Shown piece by piece: positions 8,330-24,235 of a DNA stretch of 64,000 nt. Every line of letters starts with the position of its first letter. Positions within the stretch are counted from its first letter, which is position 1. A program made the position numbers and the translations under genes. The stretch is from Dietzia sp. JS16-p6b (GTDB lineage Bacteria > Actinomycetota > Actinomycetes > Mycobacteriales > Mycobacteriaceae): the NCBI RefSeq assembly GCF_003052165.1, contig NZ_CP024869.1, forward strand, positions 2,638,001 to 2,702,000, given 5' to 3'. The notes beneath the pieces were generated by a model, which made no database searches, was not told where the DNA came from, and was given only the letters and a program-made list of their open reading frames with translations.

Positions 8330-9696
8330 GCGGCGTCCTCCTGCTCACGGATGTCGTACTCCCCGGGATCCGGGAGCACCTCGGACACGTCGTCGGTGAC
8401 GTGCTCGTCTAGCTCTGCCTGGTCCGGCCCGATGACCGGTCCGGCGGTGAGGTCCGGGAGCGTCTCGCCCCGGACCCTGGCGATCGCCGTCTCGTAGACC
8501 TCGACGGTCCGCCGTGCCACGGCGGCCCAGCTGTACCGCTCCATCACCCGCTGCCGCCCGCCGCGCGACAGGCGTCGTCGCTCGATCGGATCGGACAACA
8601 GCGCGCTGATCTCGCGGGCGAGCCCGTCGACGTCGCCGGGCTCGACGAGCCGGGCGGCGATGTCGTCGGTGCCGACGACCTCCGGGAGAGCGCCCGCGCG
8701 GCTGGCGATCAACGCACAGCCGCTCGACATGGCCTCGACCGCGGGCAGCGAGAAGCCCTCGTACATGCTCGGAACGACCGAGATCTCCGCCGTGCCCACG
8801 AGCTCGGCCAGCTCGTCGTCGTCGACCCCCGACACCAGGTCGACCGCGTCGCGGAGCCCCAGCGAGTCCAGCAGCCTGGCGGCCTCCCCCTTGCGCTTGA
8901 GCTTGGAGACGAGTGTCAGCCTCACCCCCGGATGGTCCCGCCGGACCTTCGCGAGCGCGCGCAGCAGGATCGGCACACCCTTGAGCGGCTGATCGGCGCT
9001 GGCCACGCACACCAGCCGGCCGGGCTCGCGGTCTCGTCGATCGTGGAAACGGTCGGTGTCGACCCCAAGTGGGATGGTCACGATCCGGTCGGGGTCCACA
9101 CCGAAGTCGGACGCGATGTCCTCGGCGGAGTTGCTGGAGACGGTGATGATCTCCTCGAGCTTCCGGGACACGCGGATCTGCATGCCGAGGAAGCCGAACC
9201 AGCGCCAGGTGGTGATCTTCTTGCGCCAGGGAGCCTCCTTCATGGCGAGGTCGCGATCCCGGGTGATGGGGTGGTGCACCGTGGCGACGACCGGGAACCC
9301 GGCCTCCTCGAGCGCCAACAGTCCACTTCCCAGGCACTGGTTGTCGTGCACCACGTCGAAGTCGGCGAGCCGCGGTGTGAGGGCACGGGCCGCACGGAGA
9401 CTGAACGTGCGCGGCTCCGGGAACCCGGCGGTCCACATCGTCACCACCTCGAGGAGGTCGATCAGGTCGCGGATCTCCCGGGGGTGCGGCGTGCGGAACG
9501 GATCGGCGTCGTTGTACAGGTCCAGGCTCGGCACCCTGGTGAGCGTCGGCCCCGGGTCGAGCTCGGGGTACGGCTGTCCGGAGAACACCTCGACGGTGTG
9601 ACCCAATGCGGCCAACTCGCGGCTGAGGTGCCGGACGTAGACGCCCTGCCCGCCGCCGTGTGGCTTGCTCCTGTACGAGAGCAGTGCGATGCGCAC
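8323..9696 (-). CDS. GT4-family (GT-B) glycosyltransferase
   Basis: A 457-residue retaining glycosyltransferase. The N-terminal lobe begins MRIALLSYRSKPHGGGQGVY, with the Gly-rich donor/acceptor loop. The C-terminal GT1 domain holds VCVASADQPLKGV and the EGFSLPAVEAMSSG (E-x7-E) nucleotide-sugar motif. The first residues closely resemble what I remember of mycobacterial Rv0225. The last ~40 residues are an acidic tail. It is the first gene of a cassette with a methyltransferase (4-bp class overlap) and a toroid protein. Likely product: a glycoside of a lipid or carrier in the cytosol. Donor and acceptor cannot be read from sequence. Confidence 0.87.
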   Translation of the reverse strand: MRIALLSYRSKPHGGGQGVYVRHLSRELAALGHTVEVFSGQPYPELDPGPTLTRVPSLDLYNDADPFRTPHPREIRDLIDLLEVVTMWTAGFPEPRTFSLRAARALTPRLADFDVVHDNQCLGSGLLALEEAGFPVVATVHHPITRDRDLAMKEAPWRKKITTWRWFGFLGMQIRVSRKLEEIITVSSNSAEDIASDFGVDPDRIVTIPLGVDTDRFHDRRDREPGRLVCVASADQPLKGVPILLRALAKVRRDHPGVRLTLVSKLKRKGEAARLLDSLGLRDAVDLVSGVDDDELAELVGTAEISVVPSMYEGFSLPAVEAMSSGCALIASRAGALPEVVGTDDIAARLVEPGDVDGLAREISALLSDPIERRRLSRGGRQRVMERYSWAAVARRTVEVYETAIARVRGETLPDLTAGPVIGPDQAELDEHVTDDVSEVLPDPGEYDIREQEDAAC

Positions 9697-9818
9697 GGTC
9701 TATCGCTCCCCTTCCGGTCATCCGGCCCCGGTCCGCCGCGAGGACCGCGGCGGCTCAGGGCACATCGAGCAAGTCTAGAACACGTTCGCGGCCAGCGACG
9801 ACACGGCCGGGGCCGACG

Positions 9819-9859
9819 CACCGGACCCCCGGGCGCTCGGGGCGTCCGGGGGTCCGGTG
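9819..9859 (-). terminator. Terminator downstream of rpoC
   Basis: A perfect 14-bp inverted repeat (9819-9832 with 9846-9859) encloses a 13-nt loop, about 40 bp past the rpoC stop codon. It is the strongest hairpin in the 201-bp gap between rpoC and the GT4 gene. No long U run follows, as is common in high-GC actinobacteria. It probably ends rpoBC transcription. Confidence 0.65.
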
Positions 9860-9897
9860 GTGGTGCGTGCCGGCGAATGGCCGCCGGTGGGGTCGGC

Positions 9898-13857
<3,960 letters not shown>

Positions 13858-13885
13858 GTAGGCGTCCTTTCCCGTATGGGATGGT

Positions 13886-13925
13886 GGCGGGCCCCTCGCG
13901 GGGTGGGGCCGGTACGGGGCCCGCC
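13886..13925 (-). other. rpoB-rpoC intergenic hairpin
   Basis: A perfect 10-bp inverted repeat (13886-13895 with 13916-13925) with a 20-nt GC-rich loop fills most of the gap between rpoB and rpoC, ending ~30 bp before the rpoC start. It could be an RNA-processing or attenuation site. I see no independent promoter for rpoC. Confidence 0.5.
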
Positions 13926-13978
13926 GTGGTGATACTGACTCTGTCGGATGCGGGGCGCCGGTTGCGCGCCCCACGCGC

Positions 13979-17470
<3,492 letters not shown>

Positions 17471-17655
17471 GATGGGTCCTTCCAGCACCTCACGTGATCA
17501 CCACGGGCGGTGACCACAGATGTATCTGCGAGCGGTCCGCCGACGGGTATCCACCCGAATCCGACCCGGTCGAGGACTCGAAGATCACCCGGTGGGACCG
17601 GGGACGAGCCGTCACGGACGGACGAGAGTGCAAATAGCAGCCAGCGCAACGACCT

Positions 17656-17684
17656 AATCTAGCGGATGGCGGCGCGGAAGTCCA
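17656..17684 (-). promoter_or_regulatory. Candidate rpoBC promoter
   Basis: On the minus strand a TGGACT (17679-17684) and a TAGATT (17656-17661) are 17 bp apart, a reasonable -35/-10 pair for the housekeeping sigma factor. It would give a leader of about 180 nt before the rpoB TTG. This is the best match in the 444-bp gap upstream of rpoB. A small hairpin (17800-17818, 8-bp stem, 3-nt loop) lies further upstream. Beyond that I see no gene in 17471-17914. Confidence 0.45.
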
Positions 17685-17799
17685 GCCGTCGACGGGGGTG
17701 CCCCCGGAGGCTGTGTGCTGGCGGGTACGCCGTCCGTCCCTGCGCTGGTTGCCCTCGTGGCTCTCGCCTCATCGGCCCCCGGTCGGGACGTCGCACCTG

Positions 17800-17818
17800 C
17801 GGGCGATCTGATCGCCCG
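17800..17818. other. Small hairpin between mce operon end and rpoB promoter
   Basis: An 8-bp perfect inverted repeat with a CTG spacer sits ~100 bp past the end of the last mce-operon gene and ~115 bp before the candidate rpoB promoter. It may end the mce transcript, but the stem is short and has no U run. Confidence 0.3.
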
Positions 17819-17914
17819 ACGCCCCTAAAGGGTGACGGGTCGACGGCCGTTCGTCAAGGATCTCGTCCGGTCCGGCCCGGAGATGCCCCGCGACCGGACC
17901 CGCCCGACCGCCCG

Positions 17915-18700
17915 TCAGGAGGGGAGGTCGGGGATCCGTGACAGCTTCCACACCCCGTCGATCCGGTCGAGACCGACCAGGTACGTACCGCTGGTGCTGC
18001 CTGCCGCGATGCCGTCGCGGGTCATCGAGACGTCCTGCACCAGGAGCACCTCGGCCTTGTCCCCGTCGAGGTAGGACAGCCCCGCCTCACGGACCTGTGC
18101 CTCGACGGCGGTGGCCGACTGCTCGTAGCTGTCGCGCAGAGCGGGCCAGTTCTGGTCCAACTCGGACACGAGCTCCGGGGTGAGGAACTCTCCGAGTGAG
18201 TCGTGGTACTCGTCCAGCGCCTCGTGGTCGATCGCGACCAGTCGTTGGACGTTCGTGCTCGCCGCGGTGAGGACCTCGTCGGTGACGGCCGGGTCGACGA
18301 ACGCCTGGTTGTCCACGTCGATCCCGGGCTCCGTGGCCAGGAACGCCCCGGTCGCCCCCGCCACCAGGCCCACCGCCAGCGCCGCGTACGCGAGGGTCCT
18401 CCCCGAGAACACCCGGCGGGCCGGCCGGGCGGACCCGGTGGCGGTGTCGGTGTCGGTGGCGGTGTCGGGGGCGGTAGCGGTGTCGGTGCCGGTGGCGGAC
18501 CCGGTGGCGGTAGCGGTGTCGGGATCGGACCCCGAGGCGGTGGAGGCACCCGCGTCGGGCCTCTGGTCGGGCGACACGTCCCCGTGGTGGTCCTGCTCGG
18601 CGCCGGAGCCGACCCCGGCGCGGGTCGGCCCGGTGTGGCCGGCCAGGCGACGACGTGCCGGTTGGCCCCCGGGCTTCGGGGTCCTCTTGATGGGTGGCAT
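17915..18700 (-). CDS. Mce-associated membrane protein (second, with low-complexity N-terminus)
   Basis: A 261-residue protein. The start chosen is the ATG at 18700, with AAAGGA ~9 nt upstream and 19 bp after the previous stop. Residues ~1-115 are basic, then Asp/Thr/Ala repetitive and probably disordered and cytoplasmic. One transmembrane helix follows (LAYAALAVGLVAGATGAFLA), then a ~125-residue extracytoplasmic domain of the NTF2-like type typical of Mce-associated (Mam/Mas) proteins. Such proteins stabilise Mce transporters. It is the last gene of the mce operon. The Thr/Asp-coding repeat (about 18430-18530) may vary in length between strains. Confidence 0.82.
   Translation of the reverse strand: MPPIKRTPKPGGQPARRRLAGHTGPTRAGVGSGAEQDHHGDVSPDQRPDAGASTASGSDPDTATATGSATGTDTATAPDTATDTDTATGSARPARRVFSGRTLAYAALAVGLVAGATGAFLATEPGIDVDNQAFVDPAVTDEVLTAASTNVQRLVAIDHEALDEYHDSLGEFLTPELVSELDQNWPALRDSYEQSATAVEAQVREAGLSYLDGDKAEVLLVQDVSMTRDGIAAGSTSGTYLVGLDRIDGVWKLSRIPDLPS
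18430..18530. repeat. GC-rich triplet/hexamer repeat inside the Mce-associated gene
   Basis: On the plus strand this stretch is a run of imperfect gtgtcg/gtggcg hexamers. Read on the minus strand it codes for the Asp/Thr/Ala-rich low-complexity segment of the Mce-associated protein. The reading frame is kept throughout, and unit number looks likely to change by slippage. Confidence 0.7.
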
Positions 18701-18719
18701 CAGCCGTTCCCGTCCTTTC

Positions 18720-19436
18720 TCATCGGCCGGCGGAGGTGGTCGGCGCGGTGGTCGTCCCCTCCTGCGCCCCGGAGTCGGCCGAGTCCTCCTCGGCGGAGTC
18801 GTCTCCGGTGGCGTCCTCGTCACCGGCGTCGGGCACCTCGAGTCCCTGCACCGACTGGCTGGACGACCCGACCGGCACCGTCACACCCACCTGGTTGACC
18901 GCATTGGCCTTCCACTCGTCGTCGACCCGGGTCAGGTCCACCCGCATCGCCTGACGACCGGTGATGTCCTCCTGGCCCTCACGCTCCGAATGGGCGGTGA
19001 AGACCACCAGGACGGCGGCGGTCCCCTCGTCCAGGTCCAGTTCCTCCACCGCGGTGTGCGAGACGGTTGCCGTGGTGACCGCCTTCTGTTCGATCACCCG
19101 GGTACGCACATCCTCCGACCACTGCTCCTGCTCCACGAGGAAGTCCCCCGTCGAGGCCTCCGCGAGCATCCGGAGCGAGTCGTCGACGTTCCGGTGATCG
19201 AAGCTGAACGCGTTGATGATCACCTGCGAGGCCACCTCGGAGACGGCGTCCCGCTCGGTCGCGACGTTCTGCGCGGACCGGGCCTCGGCGTAGCGGACCC
19301 CGGACACGGCCAGGGTCGCCAGGCCCGCGACGAGGACGAGCACCGAGACGACCACCAGCCACGTCGGGACGCTCCGCACCTCCCCGACGCCGTCGGTGCG
19401 GCCGTCCTCGCGACCATCGGTGTTCTGCGCACTCAT
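18720..19436 (-). CDS. Mce-associated membrane protein (first)
   Basis: A 238-residue protein with a short charged cytoplasmic start, one transmembrane helix (WLVVVSVLVLVAGLATLAV, about residues 26-44), and an extracytoplasmic domain with a short acidic Ser/Glu/Asp-rich tail. This is the layout of mycobacterial Mce-associated proteins encoded after mceF. The ATG at 19436 fits; the frame is open further upstream only into mceF. It is 53 bp downstream of mceF, the largest gap inside this operon. Presumed role: assembly or stability of the Mce lipid importer. Confidence 0.82.
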   Translation of the reverse strand: MSAQNTDGREDGRTDGVGEVRSVPTWLVVVSVLVLVAGLATLAVSGVRYAEARSAQNVATERDAVSEVASQVIINAFSFDHRNVDDSLRMLAEASTGDFLVEQEQWSEDVRTRVIEQKAVTTATVSHTAVEELDLDEGTAAVLVVFTAHSEREGQEDITGRQAMRVDLTRVDDEWKANAVNQVGVTVPVGSSSQSVQGLEVPDAGDEDATGDDSAEEDSADSGAQEGTTTAPTTSAGR

Positions 19437-19489
19437 GGGCGTGACGCTACCGGAACCCCCGGGCACCGGGCCGCCGCCCGGTCCCGCGG

Positions 19490-20734
19490 TCACCGGGGGA
19501 TCAGTCCCTGGAGCACCGCGAGCTGCTCGGCGGCCACGGACAGGTTGAGCCGGTCGGGGTCGACCTTGGGCTTGGTGTCCCAGGGCTGGGGCACCTCCGG
19601 GCTCGCGTACTCGACGCGATCCGCACCGCGGACCGCGGTGGGGCTGCCGAAGGGCACGGTGCAGCGCGCCTCGTAGTTGGGCGGGAAGTTCTGTTCCTGG
19701 GGGTCGAACGACGGGTCCTGCGCCTTGATCTCGTTGATGATGTCCCACGTGCCCTCGTAACCCTGGGTGCACGGGGTGGGGTTGTCCATCTCCAGGACCA
19801 GACCGAAGTGGATGGTGCCGTCTCCCGGGGCCACCGACAGGCCTCCGGCGCTCAGGGCGGGCAGCAGCTGGAGCAACACGACGAAGGACGGGGCGAGCGG
19901 GTCGACCGTCTTCATGGTGGTCGACAGGTTGCCGAAGGTCCGCGTGAGCGGCTCACCCGAGTTCTCCACGAGGAACCGCATCTCGTCCGCGAACTCCGGC
20001 CCGGTGTCGATGAGCCTCTCGAGATCCGAGTCGGAGTCACGCAGCGCCTCGGTGACGGTCCGCAGGTCGCGGGAGAAGCTGACGATCTCCGTGGACTGGT
20101 CGGCCTGCGTGTCGAGCACCGTGGCGCCGTCCCGGATGAGGGTCTGGAGCTGGGGCATCGTGCGGATACCGGAATCCGCGATGCGGATCAGTGAATCCGA
20201 GAGGCGCTGCAGCTGCGGCCCCCGGCCCTGGAACGCCCTGCCGAGTTCGTCGACGGTCACCTCGAGGTCGTCGAGCGGGACCGACCGTGACAGCTCGTCG
20301 ACCGACGCCAGCAGGTCCTCCACGCGGACCGGCAGCGCCTCGGTACCGGCGGAGATCACGTCCCCGTCCTCGAGGTAGGGCTCCGAGAACGTGTTGGGCC
20401 GCAGGTCGACGTACTGCTCGCCGATCGCCGAACGGTTTGCCACCACGGCCACGGTGTCCGCGGGGACCTCGGGGGCGCTGGAGTCCATGTCCAGCTCGAC
20501 CCGCACCCCGTCGTCCGTCAGCGTGAGCTCGCCGACCCGTCCGACCGGGGTACCCCGGTAGTTGACGGCGGCGTTGGTGAAGACCCCGCCGGTGTCGGGC
20601 AGGTCCAGGTACACCTTGTACTGGCCGATGCCGAACAGCGAGGGCAGACGGACATAGTTGGCGCCCACGTAACTGATGCCCAGGGCGGCGATGAGGCCGA
20701 AGACGATGAGCTGGGTTCTCAGCGTTCTGCTCAT
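19490..20734 (-). CDS. mceF: Mce-family protein F
   Basis: A 414-residue MceF. It has one N-terminal membrane anchor (residues ~8-27), the MlaD/Mce domain with VYLDLPDTGGVFTNAAVNYR and NRSAIGEQYVDL (about 40-120), then a long helical region (about 120-290) and a Pro-rich tail. MceF is the sixth subunit of the hexameric needle that carries lipid across the cell envelope. It overlaps mceE by 4 bp (ATGA), as expected for strict stoichiometry. The final ~130 residues contain the Cys-bearing stretch (TPCTQGY...ARCTVPF) common to MceF proteins. Confidence 0.93.
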   Translation of the reverse strand: MSRTLRTQLIVFGLIAALGISYVGANYVRLPSLFGIGQYKVYLDLPDTGGVFTNAAVNYRGTPVGRVGELTLTDDGVRVELDMDSSAPEVPADTVAVVANRSAIGEQYVDLRPNTFSEPYLEDGDVISAGTEALPVRVEDLLASVDELSRSVPLDDLEVTVDELGRAFQGRGPQLQRLSDSLIRIADSGIRTMPQLQTLIRDGATVLDTQADQSTEIVSFSRDLRTVTEALRDSDSDLERLIDTGPEFADEMRFLVENSGEPLTRTFGNLSTTMKTVDPLAPSFVVLLQLLPALSAGGLSVAPGDGTIHFGLVLEMDNPTPCTQGYEGTWDIINEIKAQDPSFDPQEQNFPPNYEARCTVPFGSPTAVRGADRVEYASPEVPQPWDTKPKVDPDRLNLSVAAEQLAVLQGLIPR

Positions 20735-21987
20735 TGGTATCCGGGCTCCCCTGGTTCTGGAAGGTACGTCTCGGAGAACTCCGAGGTACCCGGTGCGGGC
20801 CTGGGCACGACCGCCCGGTCCATGATCGGCGGGACCGGTAGCAGTGGCAGGACGATGGTGGTGCGGCGATCAGGACCGTTACCGCCGACCCAGGGGTTAC
20901 CCGGGTCCACGTTGTACGGCCCCCTGGTCGTGGTGGGCCGGACGGGAACGGGGTCGCCCTGGTTGGCACCGAGGTTGCGCAACGTCTCGGAGATCGTGGC
21001 GTCGACCGAGAGGAAGACGTTGGCCGACCCGCCGACGGTCGACGTGATGGAGGCGTCCGGGAACGGGAAGGTGGGGACGAAGCCGGTCAGGTCGATGAGC
21101 TCGGGCGTGGACTCCCCCAGATACTGGAGTACCGGCCTCAACGCCCTCAGGTCGGCGATGAGGTCCTCCCTGCTGGTCAGCAGGATGTCCGATCCCACCT
21201 CGCCCAGCGCATCGACGCGGCGCAGCATCTCCACGAACTGGGGACGCTGCTCCTCGAGCACCGCGACGCCGGCCGGCAGCTCGTCGAGGGCCGCCTGGAT
21301 CTGCTGCCGCTGGTCGTTCGCCCGTGCCGTCATGAGGTTGACGCCCTCGAGTGCGGCGGTGATGCTGTCGCGCTGCCGGTTGAGCCCGGCGATGAGCTCG
21401 TCCGCGGAGCGCAGCGTCTGGGTGAGCCCCTCCTCGCGACCGTCGGTCAGTGAGCGCAGCTCGGCCACGATGGGCTGGATCTGGTCCACTCCCCCGCCGT
21501 TGAGCAACAGTGAGAGCGCGCCGAGCACCTGCTCGATGTCGGTGGCGGTCCGCGTGTCGGAGGTCCGGATCACCGCGCCGTCGGTCAGTTGCCCGGACGG
21601 TTCCTCGTCCTCGGGAGGGGTGAGTTGGACGAACTTCTCCCCCAGCAGGTTGGTCTGCTGGATCGAGGCCTCGACGTTGGCGGGCAGTCCGAGATCGTCC
21701 CGGAGGACCACGTCCACCTGCGCCGTCCACCCGTCCTCGGCCAACGAGACACCCGAGACACGACCGGCGTCCAGGCCGTTGACCTTGACCGAGGACTGCA
21801 GGACCAGGTCCAGTACGTCGTCGAACTGGATGGAGACGGTCATCGGGTCGTCACCGACGTCGGCGCCGCCCGGGAGCGTGTAGTCCTGGAGGTCGGTCGA
21901 GCACCCGGCCGCGAGGGCCGCCACGACGGCGGACGCGCCCACGGCACGGACCGCGGTGCCACCGATTCCGAACCGGTGTCGACTCAT
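20731..21987 (-). CDS. mceE: Mce-family lipoprotein E (LprK-like)
   Basis: A 418-residue lipoprotein. The signal peptide ends in LAAGC with Cys29 as the lipidation site, which identifies this as the MceE subunit, the single lipoprotein of mycobacterial mce operons. The Mce domain includes VKVNGLDAGRVSGV and QTNLLGEKFVQL. Start ATG at 21987, overlapping the mceD stop by one base (TGATG), with GGAGGA 5 nt upstream. An ATG 12 codons earlier is less likely because it lies inside mceD. Presumed role: the component anchoring or linking the Mce channel in the envelope. Confidence 0.94.
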   Translation of the reverse strand: MSRHRFGIGGTAVRAVGASAVVAALAAGCSTDLQDYTLPGGADVGDDPMTVSIQFDDVLDLVLQSSVKVNGLDAGRVSGVSLAEDGWTAQVDVVLRDDLGLPANVEASIQQTNLLGEKFVQLTPPEDEEPSGQLTDGAVIRTSDTRTATDIEQVLGALSLLLNGGGVDQIQPIVAELRSLTDGREEGLTQTLRSADELIAGLNRQRDSITAALEGVNLMTARANDQRQQIQAALDELPAGVAVLEEQRPQFVEMLRRVDALGEVGSDILLTSREDLIADLRALRPVLQYLGESTPELIDLTGFVPTFPFPDASITSTVGGSANVFLSVDATISETLRNLGANQGDPVPVRPTTTRGPYNVDPGNPWVGGNGPDRRTTIVLPLLPVPPIMDRAVVPRPAPGTSEFSETYLPEPGEPGYQ

Positions 21988-23213
21988 CACCGTCCTCCTT
22001 CGGAAGCGGGGGTCATGGGCCATCCGCGGTTGCCCTCGACGGTCCCGGGCACCGGGATGGACTGCTTCATCTCACCCGCGAGGATCCCGAGGGGGAGATC
22101 GGGGTTGGAGGCCCTGAGCTCGCGGTTCCGCTCGGGTGCCAGCGCCTCGCAGGCCTGGATGTCCGCGCGGCGGAGGTTGTCGAGTTCGCGGAGCATCTCG
22201 TCCCCGGGGTTGAGGCGGCCCAGCGTCATGATCTGGCACAGCACCCCGGCCGGGTTCTGCTTCTCCGGGATGTTCGGCCGCATCGAGAGGGTCCCCGACT
22301 CCGAGTCGTAGGCACCGATGAGGTTGGCCAGGGCCAGCGGGGCCGTCTTGAGGATCTCCTCGATGTCGCCGCGCTGGTCGGCGGTGATCTGGCTCAGCGT
22401 GGCCAGTCGGTCCGCGTTGGAGCGGATGGAGTCCTGGTTGTCCCGCACCAGCCGCGCCACGTCGGCGAGCGCAAAGCTGAGCTCGGCCAGCGCACCCTGG
22501 AGGTCCTCCCGTTGGCCCGCCACCGTCTGGTTGAACGATGCCATCTGGGTGTTGAACTGCCTGACCTGCGCGTCGTTCTGCGCGAGCATCGTGACGAAGG
22601 ACTGGAGGTTGACCACGGTCTCGCTGATGTCCTGACTGGAGTCGGCCAGGGTCGTGGCCGCACGGGACAGCTCGTCGATCGACCGCCCCAGGGCGGCGCC
22701 GTTGCCGCCGAGGGTCTCGGCGGACCGGGTGACGAATCTGTCGACGGCGCCGTCCCTGTTCGCGCCGTCCGGCCCCAGCGCCTCCGTGAGGTCCTGGACC
22801 GAGGCGTAGAGCTTGTCCACCTCGACGGGGGTCGCGGTCCGTTCCAACGGGATGTGTGCCCCGGACTCCATCGTGGGCCCACCGGAGTAGGCGGGCATGA
22901 GCTGGATGGTGCGGTCCGGGATGACCGACGGGGTCACCTGCACCGCCTTGGCGTCGACGGGGACGTCGATTCCGCGACGGACGTAGAGCGTGACCTCCAC
23001 CGTGTCACCCATCGGGACGACCTCTTCGACCGAACCGACCGTCACCCCGAGGATCCGGACGTCGGTGCCCTGGGAGATGCCCACCGCCGACGGGAACGTC
23101 GCGGTGATGACGGTCCGGCCCATCCGGGTGACGGTCAGGTAGGTCACGGTGACGATCGCCACGACGACGACGAGGAGCAGCGCGACCAACCAGTACGGCA
23201 GCTTCTTGTGCAT
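21987..23213 (-). CDS. mceD: Mce-family protein D
   Basis: A 408-residue MceD. The N-terminus MHKKLPYWLVALLLVVVVAI gives a membrane anchor, followed by the Mce domain (FPSAVGISQGTDVRILGVTV, about residues 37-56) and a long helical domain ending in a Pro-rich tail. The start is the ATG at 23213, overlapping the mceC stop by one base; sequence further upstream in the same frame belongs to mceC. In mycobacteria the helical domains of MceA-F form the tube through which lipid moves. Co-translated with mceC and mceE. Confidence 0.93.
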   Translation of the reverse strand: MHKKLPYWLVALLLVVVVAIVTVTYLTVTRMGRTVITATFPSAVGISQGTDVRILGVTVGSVEEVVPMGDTVEVTLYVRRGIDVPVDAKAVQVTPSVIPDRTIQLMPAYSGGPTMESGAHIPLERTATPVEVDKLYASVQDLTEALGPDGANRDGAVDRFVTRSAETLGGNGAALGRSIDELSRAATTLADSSQDISETVVNLQSFVTMLAQNDAQVRQFNTQMASFNQTVAGQREDLQGALAELSFALADVARLVRDNQDSIRSNADRLATLSQITADQRGDIEEILKTAPLALANLIGAYDSESGTLSMRPNIPEKQNPAGVLCQIMTLGRLNPGDEMLRELDNLRRADIQACEALAPERNRELRASNPDLPLGILAGEMKQSIPVPGTVEGNRGWPMTPASEGGR

Positions 23214-24235
23214 CAGTTGATCCCACTCTGTCGGGCCGGCGCACGGGCACCGGGATAGAAGGGCGGCTCGGGGATGCCCGGCGGGATGAGATTGGTGACC
23301 ACCGAGTCGAACCACCTGCCGGTGCCCAGCATGTTGGCGTAGAGGCGATAGAACGGCGCGAGGTTGTGGATGGACTTCTTGAGGTCCTCCTCGTGGTCGG
23401 TGAGGACCGACAACGCGGAATCCAGGCTGTCCAGGGTCGGGCCGAACTCCGCCTCGGTGTCCGCGACGAGGAGACGGAGCTCCGCCGACAATCCCCGGGT
23501 GGAGGCGAGGACGAGCTTGAGGGTCTCGGCACGCTCGTTGAGCTCGCCCAGCAACTGCCCGGTGCCGATGATCAGTCGGCGGAAGTCGTCGTTGCGCTCG
23601 GCCAGGATCTCCGAGCTCGTCCTGGTGGCCTCGAGCAGTTGACGCAGCTCCGCGTCGCGGGTCGAGATGGTCTGGGACAGTCGCGCCACGCCGTCGACCG
23701 CGCCGCGGAACTCCTCGGGCGAGGCCTGCATGGCGTCGGTGAGTGTATCCAGACTCTCGGCGAGCGCGGCGTCGTCGATCTGCTCCAACGTCTCGGCAGC
23801 GGAGGAGAAGGCCGTCACCACGTCGTAGGGGGCGGTGGTGCGCTCCAGGGGGATCGGCTTCGAGCGGTCCAGCTCACCGGTGCCCGCGGGGACCAGCGCC
23901 AGGTACTTCTGGCCGAGCACCGTCTTGATCTGGATGCTGGCGCGGGTGTCGTCCCCGAGCCAGGCGTCCTTGGCCCGGAATCCCACGACGACCTTGTCCC
24001 CGTCGAGCTCGACGTCGGTCACCACGCCCACCTTGACACCGGCTACGCGGACCTCGTTGCCGTCCGTGAGACCAGCCGCCTCCGAGAAGTACGCCTCGTA
24101 CTTCGGTCCCGCCCCGACGATCGGCAGGGAGTCGAGCATGAACGACCCGGCCGTGAGCACCAGGATCACCACGACCCCGATCACTCCGATGGTCGCGTTC
24201 CCGACCCGGGGTTGACCCGGCGTCCGCTTGCTCAT
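23213..24235 (-). CDS. mceC: Mce-family protein C
   Basis: A 340-residue MceC. N-terminal membrane helix at about residues 16-36 (IGVIGVVVILVLTAGSFML), the Mce domain with YFSEAAGLTDGNEVRVAGVK and IKTVLGQKYLALVPAG, then the helical tube segment. Start ATG 24235 overlaps the mceB stop (ATGA). It is the shortest of the six Mce proteins here, lacking a long Pro-rich tail, which is normal for MceC. Confidence 0.93.
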   Translation of the reverse strand: MSKRTPGQPRVGNATIGVIGVVVILVLTAGSFMLDSLPIVGAGPKYEAYFSEAAGLTDGNEVRVAGVKVGVVTDVELDGDKVVVGFRAKDAWLGDDTRASIQIKTVLGQKYLALVPAGTGELDRSKPIPLERTTAPYDVVTAFSSAAETLEQIDDAALAESLDTLTDAMQASPEEFRGAVDGVARLSQTISTRDAELRQLLEATRTSSEILAERNDDFRRLIIGTGQLLGELNERAETLKLVLASTRGLSAELRLLVADTEAEFGPTLDSLDSALSVLTDHEEDLKKSIHNLAPFYRLYANMLGTGRWFDSVVTNLIPPGIPEPPFYPGARAPARQSGIN

